Shown here: in pieces, positions 1 to 12,117 of the stretch | How the letters are laid out: every line of letters starts with the position of its first letter | How positions within the stretch are numbered: position 1 is the stretch's first letter | From: an uncultured Eubacteriales bacterium | GTDB lineage: Bacteria; Bacillota; Clostridia; Oscillospirales; Oscillospiraceae | DNA: 19,390 bases | Direction: 5' to 3' | Assembly (NCBI GenBank): GCA_900550585.1 | Contig: URST01000039.1 | Span: 1 to 19,390, forward strand | Position numbers and translations under genes: made by a program | Notes under the pieces: model-generated | Seen by the model: only the letters and a program-made list of their open reading frames with translations | What the model was told of the DNA's origin: nothing | The model's database searches: none

Positions 1-882
1 GTCAAAGCCGTCCACCAGGCTGCCGCCGCCGGTCATGACGATGCCGTTGTTGGAGATATCGGCCACCAGCTCCGGCGGGGTGCGCTCCAGCACGCCGTGT
101 ACGGCCTCCAGAATGCGCTCCACCGGCTCCTCAAAGGCCTCCAGCATCTCGGTGGAGGTAACGGTGATGACCTTGGGCAGGCCCGTCATCAGGCAGCGGC
201 CCTTGATCTCGATGGATGTCTCCTGCTCCTTAGGGAACACGCAGCCGATCTCCATCTTCATCAGCTCGGCGGTGCGCTCGCCCACCAGCACATTGTGCTT
301 GCGGCGCATATACTTGACGATGGACTCGTTGAACTGGTCGCCGGCCACCTTGATGGAGGCGCTCTCCACCACGCCGCTCAGGGAGATGACGGCGATATCG
401 CTGGTGCCGCCGCCGATGTCCACCACCATGTGGCCGTCGGGCTTGGCGATGTCGATGCCCGCGCCGATGGCGGCCGCCACCGGCTCCTCGATGAGGTACA
501 CCCGGCGGGCGCCGGCCTGGATGCCCGCGTCCACCACGGCGCGCTCCTCTACCTCCGTGATGCCGGAGGGCACGCAGATGATGACCCGCGGCTTGAACAG
601 CTGGAAGCCGCCGGTGACCTTGTGCAGGAACTCCCGCAGCATCCGCTCCGTCATGTCGTAGTCGGAGATCACGCCCTCACGCAGGGGGCGGATAGCCACG
701 ATGTTGCCGGGGGTACGGCCCAGCATGGCCTGTGCGTCGCCGCCCACCTTCAGCAGCTTGCCGGTGTTCTTGTCGATGGCCACCACCGACGGCTCGTTGA
801 GCACAACGCCCTTACCCTTCACATAAACCAGCACCGAGGCGGTGCCGAGGTCGATACCAATATCCTTTGCAAATGAACACAT
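1..882 (-). CDS. mreB: Rod shape-determining protein MreB/Mbl family, C-terminus cut by window edge
   Basis: Bacterial actin homologue; members of this family form membrane-associated filaments in the cytoplasm that guide the cell-wall elongation machinery. The window holds the first 294 residues; the family is usually about 335-345 residues, so the last 40-50 lie outside. The phosphate-1 loop of the actin fold is at residues 7-20 (DIGIDLGTASVLVY), phosphate-2 at 153-165 (VVDIGGGTSDIAV) and the adenosine motif at 280-292 (GIVMTGGGSLVDG). The ATG at 880-882 is preceded by GAGGTG about seven bases upstream and by a strong promoter. It lies downstream of comF on the same strand with 154 bases between. 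The exact paralogue (MreB, Mbl or MreBH) cannot be fixed from this fragment. No mreC or mreD is visible, so this may be the stand-alone copy often found near comF. Confidence 0.93.
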   Translation of the reverse strand, partial: MCSFAKDIGIDLGTASVLVYVKGKGVVLNEPSVVAIDKNTGKLLKVGGDAQAMLGRTPGNIVAIRPLREGVISDYDMTERMLREFLHKVTGGFQLFKPRVIICVPSGITEVEERAVVDAGIQAGARRVYLIEEPVAAAIGAGIDIAKPDGHMVVDIGGGTSDIAVISLSGVVESASIKVAGDQFNESIVKYMRRKHNVLVGERTAELMKMEIGCVFPKEQETSIEIKGRCLMTGLPKVITVTSTEMLEAFEEPVERILEAVHGVLERTPPELVADISNNGIVMTGGGSLVDGFD

Positions 883-940
883 AGTGCAGCACCTCATATC
901 TTCCGTGGCGGCATTTCCCGCCCCTATTCTCCGGAAAACC

Positions 941-969
941 ATTATACCGGCAGGTTTCCCTTTTTGCAA
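941..969 (-). promoter_or_regulatory. Sigma-A promoter of mreB
   Basis: On the minus strand TTGCAA (964-969) and a perfect TATAAT (941-946) are separated by 17 bases. The predicted start near 934 gives a roughly 50-base leader ahead of the mreB ATG. The promoter sits inside the 154-base gap 883-1036. I see no intrinsic terminator behind comF in that gap, so read-through from the comF transcript may also contribute. Confidence 0.8.
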
Positions 970-1036
970 TAGGTTTTCTCCATGTCACCAAATATTCATA
1001 TTTCCATTCTGCACGGTTTCCCGCTGTTCCATACCC

Positions 1037-1702
1037 TCAGCCGTTTTCCCGGACGGCGGCCAGCGTCAGGCACACCACCTCCGCCGCCCCGGCGGCCTTC
1101 AGCACCCGGACGCACTCGCCCAGCGTGGCGCCGGTGGTGAGGATATCGTCCACCAGCAGGAACCGCTTTCCCGCGATGTCCGCCGGCGCCGCCGGCTCAT
1201 AGACGCCCAGCACATTGGCCCGCCGGGCCGCCGCGTCCTCCAGACCGGACTGCGCCGGGTTGTCCCGCACCTTCCGCAGCGTCTCCTGCGGCTCCACATG
1301 CCAGTCCACGCACAGACTGGCGCACAGGAGCCGCGCCTGGTCATAGCCCCGCTGCCGCAGGCGTTTCCGGCTCACCGGTGCCCACGTCACCGCGTCGAAC
1401 TCCCCGGAGAACGCCTCTGCCGCCGTCTGCGCCATCAGACTGCCGAAGCAGTCCAGCGCCTCCAGCTTTCCCTTGAACTTGAAGGCCAGAATGGCCTCCC
1501 GCACCGCGCCCTCGTAGTAAAGCGGCGCGGCGCACCGTCCGAAGCTGCCGGTGCGCACCTCCCGGCAGTAGGGCAGCGCCTTTTCGCACGCCCCGCACAG
1601 CAGCTCCCTGCCCACGACCCGCCCGCAGAACGGGCAGTGCCGCGGGAAGAAAAAGTCCAGCAGATCCCGCTGGAACCTGTCCAGCCTGTCGTTGACGCTC
1701 AT
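1037..1702 (-). CDS. comF: ComF family phosphoribosyltransferase-like protein
   Basis: A 221-residue ComF-family protein. The family is tied to DNA uptake during natural transformation (cytosolic partner of the ComFA helicase in Bacillus and Streptococcus) but is also widespread in species not known to be competent. An N-terminal zinc-finger-like pair is visible (CPFC at 23-26, CGAC at 36-39), followed by a type I phosphoribosyltransferase fold with the PRPP-binding signature VDDILTTGAT at 184-193. A KRLRQRGYDQA stretch near 113-123 is typical of ComF. The ATG overlaps the recD2 stop in an ATGA (1699-1702), implying translational coupling. No ComFA is visible here; RecD2 is the only helicase next to it. 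The reading frame stays open upstream into recD2, but the ATG chosen is the one that starts the family-like N-terminus. Confidence 0.92.
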   Translation of the reverse strand: MSVNDRLDRFQRDLLDFFFPRHCPFCGRVVGRELLCGACEKALPYCREVRTGSFGRCAAPLYYEGAVREAILAFKFKGKLEALDCFGSLMAQTAAEAFSGEFDAVTWAPVSRKRLRQRGYDQARLLCASLCVDWHVEPQETLRKVRDNPAQSGLEDAAARRANVLGVYEPAAPADIAGKRFLLVDDILTTGATLGECVRVLKAAGAAEVVCLTLAAVRENG

Positions 1703-3906
1703 GCCATTCCCTCCTTCAGGCGGCGGCGCAGGCCGCTGTACCGCCGCTGCTGCCGGTCGTTGGCCGCCATTTTCACCGGCGTCACGTCGTCGCCCACCAG
1801 CACCAGCAGCCGTCGTGCCCGTGTGATGGCGGTGTACAGCACGCCCCGCACCATCAGGGACGGCGCGGCGGGCGCAGACACCAGTACCACCGCCGGATAC
1901 TCGCTGCCCTGGGACTTGTGTACCGTCATGGCGTAAGCCATGTCCAGCTCCGCCAGCATGTCGGCGGTGTAGACGGCGGTGCGGTCGTCGAACCGCAGGG
2001 TCAGCAGCTCCCCGGCGGGGTCGATGTCCTCGATGACGCCCACGTCGCCGTTGAAAATGCCGCTGCCCACGGTGCCGTCGTCCTTCGTCCACAGCACGTC
2101 GTAGTTGTTCTTTGTCTGCATGATCCGGTCGCCCACGCGGAACACCGTGTCGCCCCACTGCTTCTGCCGCTTGCTCCGCGCCGGCGGGTTCAGCGCCGCC
2201 TGTAAGGCCCGGTTCAGGTTCACCGTGCCGCACTCGCCCCGCCGTGTGGCGGACAGCACCTGTATCTGCCCCGGCTCCACGCCCATGCTCCTGGGCAGGC
2301 GGTCGCGGCACAGCTCCACCACTGTCTGCACCAGACGATCCGGCGAGCGCCGGCACAGGAAGAAGAAATCCCCCTGGTTGCTGTCCATGCAGGGTGCCTG
2401 CCCCTCGTTGACGGCGTGGGCGTTGCGGATGATGGCGGACTGCTCCGCCTGCCGGAACACCTGGGTCAGTGACACGGCGGGGAGGACGCCGCTGCGCAGC
2501 ATATCCCCCAGCACGTTGCCCGCGCCCACGGAGGGCAGCTGGTCGGGGTCGCCCACCATCACCAGCCGGCAGGAAGGCCGCAGCGCCTCCAGCAGCGCCC
2601 GCATCAGCTCCAGATCCACCATGCTCATCTCGTCCACGATGACGGCGTGGGCCTCCAGCGGATCCTTGGCGTTCTTCTTGAACGTCACCTGCCCCGTCAG
2701 ATCGTTGAAGCTCATGCCGAGGCACCGGTGGATGGTCTGGGCCTCCCGGCCCGTCACCTCTCCCAGCCGCTTGGCGGCCCGCCCCGTGGGGGCCAGCAGC
2801 AGCACGTCCAGCCCCATCCGCTCATACAGGGTCACGATGCCCCGCAGGGATGTGGTCTTGCCGGTGCCCGGCCCGCCGGTGAGCAGCAGCACGCCGCTGT
2901 CCGCCGCCAGCTCCACCGCCTGCCGCTGCAGGGGCGCGTAGGACACGCCCTGCTCCTTTTCGATGTCCCCGATGGTCTTATCCACCCGGGTCAGCTTCTC
3001 CACCGGCGTTTTCACCAGTTCCAGCAGCCGCTGCGCCACAAAGGTCTCCGCCTGATACAGCCGGGGCAGATAGCACCCCGTCACGTTGGCGATGGGCTTT
3101 TCCACCACGGCAAATCGTTCGATGAGCTTGTCCAGCGCCAGCTCCACCGCGTCCGGCTCCACGCCGATGAGCTGGGCCGTGGCCGTCACCAGCTTCTCCC
3201 GCGGCAGGAACACATGGCCGTTGTGCAGGTTGTGGCTCAATTCGTAGAGCACGGCCGCGTCCAGCCGGCAGGGATCGTCGCCGCCGAAGCCCATGCTCAG
3301 GGCGATGGCATCGGTGACGGCGAACTCCACACCGTACTGCTCCCGGCTCAGAAGGTACGGATCGTCCCGCAGCGCCTGCATGGCCCCGTCGCCGTAGGTG
3401 CGCTGCACCGCCATGGCCAGATGCACCGGCAGCTCGTACCGTGCCAGAAATTCCATGACCTGCCGCAGCCCCGTCAGGGTGCGGAAGGCGGCGGACAGCT
3501 CCATGGCCCGCTTGGCCGTGATGCCCTTCAGGGTCTGGAGCCGTTCCGGCTCCTCCTCGATGACCCGCAGGGTGTCCATGCCGAACCGCTCCACCAGCCG
3601 TTCCGCCGTGGCCGGCCCCACGCCCTTGAGGATGCCGGAGCCCAGATACGCGGCCATGTCCGCCTCGTCCCGGGGCATCCGGCGCTCCACGCTCTCCGCC
3701 GTCAGCTGCGGGCCGTAGGACGGGTGCTCCACCCACATGCCGGTGACGGTCATGCCCTCCCCGGCGGCGGCGCAGGGGATGCAGCCCACCACGGTGACAG
3801 GCTCCTCCTGTCCGTCCACGGTGAGCGTCAGCACCGTATAGCCGTTCTCCTCGTTCTGAAAGATCACCGTCTGTACGGTGCCCTCCACGGTGCAGCGTTC
3901 GCCCAT
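1699..3906 (-). CDS. recD2: RecD2-type ATP-dependent DNA helicase
   Basis: A 735-residue superfamily 1B 5'-3' DNA helicase of the RecD2 type, which works without RecBC and is linked to genome stability and fork repair. An N-terminal OB-like segment (1-70) and helix-hairpin-helix region (around 90-145) precede the motor. Walker A is GGPGTGKTT at 344-352, Walker B is DEMS at 425-428 and motif III is GDPDQLPSVGAG at about 452-463. HKSQGSE and YTAITRARRLLVLVG near the C-terminus are motifs V and VI. The start codon has GGGAGGA upstream with normal spacing, and the length matches the family. The stop overlaps the comF start by four bases, and the small membrane-protein gene ends 15 bases upstream, so this is the middle of the uvrA-orf-recD2-comF run. 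Confidence 0.95.
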   Translation of the reverse strand: MGERCTVEGTVQTVIFQNEENGYTVLTLTVDGQEEPVTVVGCIPCAAAGEGMTVTGMWVEHPSYGPQLTAESVERRMPRDEADMAAYLGSGILKGVGPATAERLVERFGMDTLRVIEEEPERLQTLKGITAKRAMELSAAFRTLTGLRQVMEFLARYELPVHLAMAVQRTYGDGAMQALRDDPYLLSREQYGVEFAVTDAIALSMGFGGDDPCRLDAAVLYELSHNLHNGHVFLPREKLVTATAQLIGVEPDAVELALDKLIERFAVVEKPIANVTGCYLPRLYQAETFVAQRLLELVKTPVEKLTRVDKTIGDIEKEQGVSYAPLQRQAVELAADSGVLLLTGGPGTGKTTSLRGIVTLYERMGLDVLLLAPTGRAAKRLGEVTGREAQTIHRCLGMSFNDLTGQVTFKKNAKDPLEAHAVIVDEMSMVDLELMRALLEALRPSCRLVMVGDPDQLPSVGAGNVLGDMLRSGVLPAVSLTQVFRQAEQSAIIRNAHAVNEGQAPCMDSNQGDFFFLCRRSPDRLVQTVVELCRDRLPRSMGVEPGQIQVLSATRRGECGTVNLNRALQAALNPPARSKRQKQWGDTVFRVGDRIMQTKNNYDVLWTKDDGTVGSGIFNGDVGVIEDIDPAGELLTLRFDDRTAVYTADMLAELDMAYAMTVHKSQGSEYPAVVLVSAPAAPSLMVRGVLYTAITRARRLLVLVGDDVTPVKMAANDRQQRRYSGLRRRLKEGMA

Positions 3907-3921
3907 GGCCCTTCCTCCCGT

Positions 3922-4242
3922 CTATCTCTCTTTCGTATACAGCTCCGCCAGCTGCTGCGGCGTCACCAGCACCGCGCCGTACCGGGCGGTCAGCAGCTCC
4001 GCCCGCTGCCGCCCCTCCGCGGTCAGGCCGCCGTCCACCAGCACCACCGGCAGACGGCGCTCCCGCGCCAGCTCCCGCAGCGTCATGTCCAGCTTCTCCG
4101 CGTCGCCGGTCAGCATCACCAGATATACCGCGTCCAGCGGCCTCTCCCGCCAGCGGAACAGCGAGCCCGCCAGCAGCCACAAAAGCGCCGTCAGTCCGAC
4201 GGCCGCCAGTCCGGCCAGTACGCCGTCCTGCCAGATCTCCAT
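3922..4242 (-). CDS. Small single-pass membrane protein of unknown function
   Basis: About 106 residues, not recognised. One hydrophobic helix (about residues 9-28) is followed by basic residues (RWRER) and a soluble tail of about 70 residues. By the positive-inside rule the tail should be cytosolic. The tail alternates beta-like and helical stretches (AVYLVMLTGD, PVVLVDGGLT, YGAVLVT) that could be a small Rossmann-like fold, but no catalytic motif is visible. I chose the ATG at 4240-4242, with GGGGGTG five bases upstream; an in-frame GTG at 4258-4260 would add six residues. It lies 44 bases after uvrA and 15 before recD2, so it is almost certainly cotranscribed with them. Base composition matches its neighbours. 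Membership of this operon is the only functional hint. Confidence 0.72.
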   Translation of the reverse strand: MEIWQDGVLAGLAAVGLTALLWLLAGSLFRWRERPLDAVYLVMLTGDAEKLDMTLRELARERRLPVVLVDGGLTAEGRQRAELLTARYGAVLVTPQQLAELYTKER

Positions 4243-4286
4243 GCCGTCACCCCCTGCCACAGTCTATGCGGCAGCGGGCAGCGGCG

Positions 4287-7112
<2,826 letters not shown>

Positions 7113-7148
7113 GGTATTCCTCGTTTCTGCAACTAATTTCGCAGATAA

Positions 7149-7177
7149 AGTCTATATAAACTATTTTTTAATGTCAA
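7149..7177 (-). promoter_or_regulatory. Sigma-A promoter of uvrA
   Basis: Minus-strand TTGACA (7172-7177) is separated by 17 bases from TAGACT (7149-7154), inside an AT-rich island (about 7130-7195) that contrasts with the GC-rich genes around it. The predicted start near 7142 leaves a leader of about 30 bases. I see no terminator between ybaK and this promoter, so read-through is possible. No GAAC-N4-GTTC LexA box is visible. Confidence 0.7.
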
Positions 7178-7191
7178 GTTGATAATAAAAT

Positions 7192-7674
7192 TTATACAAT
7201 GATATCCGCCGTTGCCGCCTGCAGCAGACCGATGAGGTCGCCGGGACGGCACTCCACCTGGGCGCCGATCCTCCCCGCACTGACGCAGATGGTGTCGTAC
7301 AGCGCCGCCGTTTCGTGGAACACCGTGGGGAACTGCTTCTTCATGCCCACGGGGCTGCACCCGCCGTGGACGTAGCCCGTCAGGCCCAGCAGCTCCTTCT
7401 GGGGCAGCATGGCCACGGACTTCTCCCCCACTGCTTTGGCCGCCTTCTTCAGGTCGAGGCTCTCCGCCACCGGGATGTCGAACACATAGTACCCGCCGGA
7501 GGCGCCCCTTGTCACCAGCGTCTTGAACACACGCTCCGGCGGCTGTCCCAGCGTCTGCGCCACGGACACGCCGTCAATGGGGCCGTCTGGGTCGTAGGCG
7601 TGGGCGGTGTAGGCGATCTTTTTCTGCTCCAGCGTGCGCATCACGTTGGTCTTTTCCTCTTTGTGCTTTGCCAT
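7192..7674 (-). CDS. ybaK: YbaK/EbsC-type Cys-tRNA(Pro) deacylase
   Basis: A 160-residue trans-editing protein of the YbaK/ProX fold, which hydrolyses Cys-tRNA(Pro) made in error by prolyl-tRNA synthetase. Visible hallmarks are RVFKTLV with the conserved lysine at 51, YVFDIPV at 63-69 and the GGCSPVG loop at 104-110, all at family positions. Length is normal. I chose the ATG at 7672-7674 because GGAGG lies about eight bases upstream; a longer frame starting at 7698 would overlap the upstream gene and has no homologous N-terminus. It follows traX after 13 bases and is the last gene of the radC cluster, ending just before the uvrA promoter. The exact aminoacyl-tRNA substrate is inferred from the family. 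Confidence 0.93.
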   Translation of the reverse strand: MAKHKEEKTNVMRTLEQKKIAYTAHAYDPDGPIDGVSVAQTLGQPPERVFKTLVTRGASGGYYVFDIPVAESLDLKKAAKAVGEKSVAMLPQKELLGLTGYVHGGCSPVGMKKQFPTVFHETAALYDTICVSAGRIGAQVECRPGDLIGLLQAATADIIV

Positions 7675-7687
7675 GGACGATACCTCC

Positions 7688-8383
7688 TCAGAACACATAC
7701 TGCGCCAGTACGCTCAGGATCAGGATATGGACGGGATAGAAGGCGTAAAAGCCGTACTGCACCGCCCTGTTGGAAAAAACCCGCTCTCCGTTGTACAGGA
7801 AAATGGGGATCAGCGCCAGCATGGCCAGCATCTCCACCCGCCACGCCGAGCAGAACCAGCAGAAAAGGCCCGTGCCCACCAGCTGGATGGCCCACCTGCC
7901 CTTGGCCTCCCTGCTCAGGTAGAACAGCACCACCAGCAGCACGCCCCATCCGCCGTAGTCCGTATTGCCCCACTGTCCCAGAATAAAGCCCACGGCGATG
8001 GCGGCGTCCGCCGGCAGCCGCTGCCACATTTCCGGCCTTGTTCTGGCCCAGTCCATGGCCCAGCACACCAGCGCACCGATAAGCAGCGTCCACAGCACGT
8101 TCTGGTACTGCAGGGAGAACCACTGTCCGCTGCACATCAGGTTGAACGGCAGCTCTGACAGCAGGGCGAACAGCAGCAGCCGCGCGGCGTACCGCTTCCT
8201 GTCATGGGTATGGGCGCAGCCCTCCGCGATGAGAAAGCAGAAGATGGGAAAGGCCACCCGCCCCACGCACCGCATCCACAGGACGTAGGGAAACAGGGTA
8301 AAGCCCATGTGGTCGATGAGCATGGACACCACGGCCAGCAGCTTCAGGTGCAGGCTATTCAGCGGCAGCTTCTTTTCGTTCAT
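7688..8383 (-). CDS. TraX-family integral membrane protein
   Basis: A 231-residue polytopic protein of the TraX family. F-plasmid TraX acetylates pilin, but chromosomal homologues in Bacillota are not conjugation genes and are probably membrane acyltransferase-like proteins of unknown substrate. Seen here: an early LKLLAVVSMLIDHMG segment (about 12-27), RVAFPIFCFLIAEG (near 42-55) and SELPFNLM (near 75), the typical TraX signature, then about six further hydrophobic helices ending with YPVHILILSVLAQYVF. The ATG at 8381-8383 has GGAGGG upstream; a longer frame from 8425 lies inside the preceding gene and is unlikely. Its first 29 bases overlap the 3' end of the EamA gene, suggesting coupling. 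The substrate is unknown, and no pilin or conjugation genes lie nearby. Confidence 0.85.
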   Translation of the reverse strand: MNEKKLPLNSLHLKLLAVVSMLIDHMGFTLFPYVLWMRCVGRVAFPIFCFLIAEGCAHTHDRKRYAARLLLFALLSELPFNLMCSGQWFSLQYQNVLWTLLIGALVCWAMDWARTRPEMWQRLPADAAIAVGFILGQWGNTDYGGWGVLLVVLFYLSREAKGRWAIQLVGTGLFCWFCSAWRVEMLAMLALIPIFLYNGERVFSNRAVQYGFYAFYPVHILILSVLAQYVF

Positions 8384-9254
8384 GTCGTCCCTCCCGCGCC
8401 AGCAGCGCCACGCAGCCGATGACACAGCCCACGCCCAGCACCGTCCAGACGGTCAGGGCCTCGTGGAACACGGTGATGCCCACCAGTGTCTCCACCACCG
8501 GCTCAATGTTGGTGATGATGGAGGCGCGTCCGCTCTCCACGCCCTCCAGTCCCTTGGTGTAGAAGATGTAGGGCAGCACCGTGGCCACGATGACCACGCA
8601 GATGCCGCCGATAACGCCCCTTGGCTGCTGGAATACCGGCAGCAGCGCCGGGATGTCCGCAAAAAACACAGAGCCAAGCCCCGCCACCAGAAATGTCCAG
8701 TAGATCATGGTGTAGCTCTCATAGTGGGCCAGACCGTAGTGGCTGAACACGGTGTAGCTGGCGTAGCACATGCCGGACACCACGCCCAGTCCGATACCGG
8801 CCCACGAGGCGGTCATGTCTCCGCCCAGCACGCCGCTGACCATAATGCAGCCCAGCAGCGACACGCACAGCGCCGCGATCTTCCCCTTCGTCAGCGGCGT
8901 TTTCCACAGCACGGCGCTGGCCAGCACCACGAAGGACGGCGCCAGATACAGCAGCACTGCCGCCACCGACAGCGAGCACATGGTCTGGCACTGGAAATAC
9001 ACCACGCTCAGCAGCAGGATGCTGATAAGCCCCGACCCAAGAAAGATGGGCAGATGCTTCAGCCGGATGCGGAACACCTGCCTGTGGAACAGGGCGAACA
9101 CCACCGTCAGCACCAGCAGCGTCCCGAAATTTCGGACGAACACCCGGTTGCCCAGCGTCATGCCCGCCTCCGTCAGCAGCCGGTTGGAAAACCCGATAAA
9201 GCCCCAGCACACGGCGCTGAGGATCACATAGATATACGAGATGGTCTTGTTCAT
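8355..9254 (-). CDS. EamA/DMT-superfamily transporter
   Basis: A 299-residue drug/metabolite transporter-type permease of the inner membrane, with ten predicted helices in two homologous EamA halves. The first half opens with SAVCWGFIGFSNRLL (13-27); the second carries IGLGVVSGMCYASYTVFSHYGL and, near the end, ASIITNIEPVVETLVG, the usual EamA motif before the last helices. Substrate cannot be predicted; relatives export amino acids, nucleosides or other metabolites. The ribosome site is unusually weak (an AGAAAAAGAA stretch). The gene starts only 12 bases after the uvrB stop, so translation probably depends on coupling to uvrB. The 3' end overlaps the traX start by 29 bases. Confidence 0.9.
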   Translation of the reverse strand: MNKTISYIYVILSAVCWGFIGFSNRLLTEAGMTLGNRVFVRNFGTLLVLTVVFALFHRQVFRIRLKHLPIFLGSGLISILLLSVVYFQCQTMCSLSVAAVLLYLAPSFVVLASAVLWKTPLTKGKIAALCVSLLGCIMVSGVLGGDMTASWAGIGLGVVSGMCYASYTVFSHYGLAHYESYTMIYWTFLVAGLGSVFFADIPALLPVFQQPRGVIGGICVVIVATVLPYIFYTKGLEGVESGRASIITNIEPVVETLVGITVFHEALTVWTVLGVGCVIGCVALLAREGRHERKEAAAE

Positions 9255-9266
9255 GGTTCTTTTTCT

Positions 9267-11231
<1,965 letters not shown>

Positions 11232-11243
11232 AGCGCCCTCCCT

Positions 11244-11918
11244 TTATCTCTGCAAAAATCCACTCTCCGCCATGGAGACGTAGTCGTCGTCCGCCACGAC
11301 GATGTGGTCAGCCAGCCGGATGCCCAGCGGGGCCAGCGCCTCCTGGATGCGCCGGGTCACCAGCACGTCCGCGTCGGAGGGCAGCGCCACACCGCTGGGG
11401 TGGTTGTGCGCCAGAATGATGGTGCTGGCTCCGGCGTACAGGGCGTTCTCCACCACCTGCCGCACATGGACGGCGGAGGCGGACACCGTCCCCTTGGCAA
11501 TGCACCGGCAGGTCAGCAGCTTGCCCTTGCCGTCCAGGCACACCTGATACAGAAGCTCCCGCTTCTGCCCCGTCAGCAGCTCCATGAAGTAGGCGCCGGT
11601 GCGGTCCGGCGAATTGAGTATCTTCTCCGGCAGGCTGGTGATCCGTGCCCGCTGGCTGATGTCCGCCATCAGGCGCAGCAGCAGGGCGGCGCTGGCGCCC
11701 ACGCCCTCCACTTGCTCCAGCTCCTCCGGTGCCGCCTGCAAAACGCCCTGCAGGCTGCGGAATCGCTTCAGCAGCCGGTGGGCCGTCTCGTTGGTGTCCT
11801 GCCGCGGGATGGCATAAAACAGCGCCAGCTCCAGCAGCTCGTGATCCGCCAGCGCGTCCGCGCCCATCTGGCGGTAGCGCTCCTTCGCCCGCTGCCGGTG
11901 CCCGTCGTGCAATCCCAT
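11244..11918 (-). CDS. radC: RadC family JAB/JAMM domain protein
   Basis: A 224-residue RadC-family protein. The family was named for DNA repair, but a direct repair role has been questioned; biochemically it is a putative zinc-dependent JAMM-fold hydrolase. An N-terminal helix-hairpin-helix region (about 47-85, with VEGVGASAALLL) precedes the JAMM core. The metal-binding motif is HNHPSG at 171-176, with aspartate 182 at the family spacing and glutamate 121 as the probable catalytic acid. The ATG at 11916-11918 has GGGAGGG upstream; a longer open frame reaching 12059 would run across the promoter and is rejected. It is the first gene of the radC-uvrB-EamA-traX-ybaK run. Confidence 0.94.
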   Translation of the reverse strand: MGLHDGHRQRAKERYRQMGADALADHELLELALFYAIPRQDTNETAHRLLKRFRSLQGVLQAAPEELEQVEGVGASAALLLRLMADISQRARITSLPEKILNSPDRTGAYFMELLTGQKRELLYQVCLDGKGKLLTCRCIAKGTVSASAVHVRQVVENALYAGASTIILAHNHPSGVALPSDADVLVTRRIQEALAPLGIRLADHIVVADDDYVSMAESGFLQR

Positions 11919-11954
11919 ATACGTCCCTCCCCGCCGCGTTTTTCCGAATAATAT

Positions 11955-11983
11955 AGTATACCATGTCCCGGCCTGTCCTACAA
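11955..11983 (-). promoter_or_regulatory. Sigma-A promoter of the radC-uvrB operon
   Basis: Minus-strand TTGTAG (11978-11983) and TATACT (11955-11960) with a 17-base spacer. The predicted start near 11948 gives a leader of about 30 bases before radC. It is divergent from the gdx promoter, with 41 bases between the two -35 boxes. No LexA-type operator is evident. Confidence 0.78.
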
Positions 11984-12024
11984 GCTGTTTTTCCCCTTTT
12001 CCTCTCTCCATCCGACGGCATATC

Positions 12025-12053
12025 TTGACTTTTCCCCCAGTCTCTGCTATATT
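12025..12053 (+). promoter_or_regulatory. Sigma-A promoter of the gdx leader
   Basis: TTGACT (12025-12030) and TATATT (12048-12053) with a 17-base spacer. The expected start is at about 12058-12060, which puts roughly 107 bases of transcribed leader in front of the SMR gene. Confidence 0.78.
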
Positions 12054-12057
12054 CTCC

Positions 12058-12117
12058 ATGCAGTCCGTCGCCGCCGGGTGGCGGGCCCGCGTTCACCGGC
12101 GCGCCGTCAGGCCTTAG
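12058..12117 (+). CDS. Possible arginine-rich leader peptide upstream of gdx
   Basis: A 19-codon frame, MQSVAAGWRARVHRRAVRP, starts with ATG at 12058-12060 and ends with TAG at 12115-12117. Five of its codons are arginine, including an Arg-Ala-Arg and an Arg-Arg. No ribosome site precedes it and the ATG sits at the expected transcription start, so it would have to be translated as a leaderless message, which is uncommon in Bacillota. It runs through the first two alternative hairpins of the leader and ends just before the terminator hairpin, the geometry expected of an attenuator peptide. GC-rich DNA gives CGN codons easily, so chance is a real alternative. Confidence 0.25.
   Translation: MQSVAAGWRARVHRRAVRP

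Noticed and set aside
97..876. Long plus-strand open frame opposite mreB
   Set aside because: It is antisense to a clear MreB frame; the His/Leu/Gly-rich translation is the usual shadow of a GC-rich gene.
7113..7191. LexA/SOS box before uvrA (and before radC-uvrB)
   Set aside because: No GAAC-N4-GTTC match or near match was found in either promoter region.
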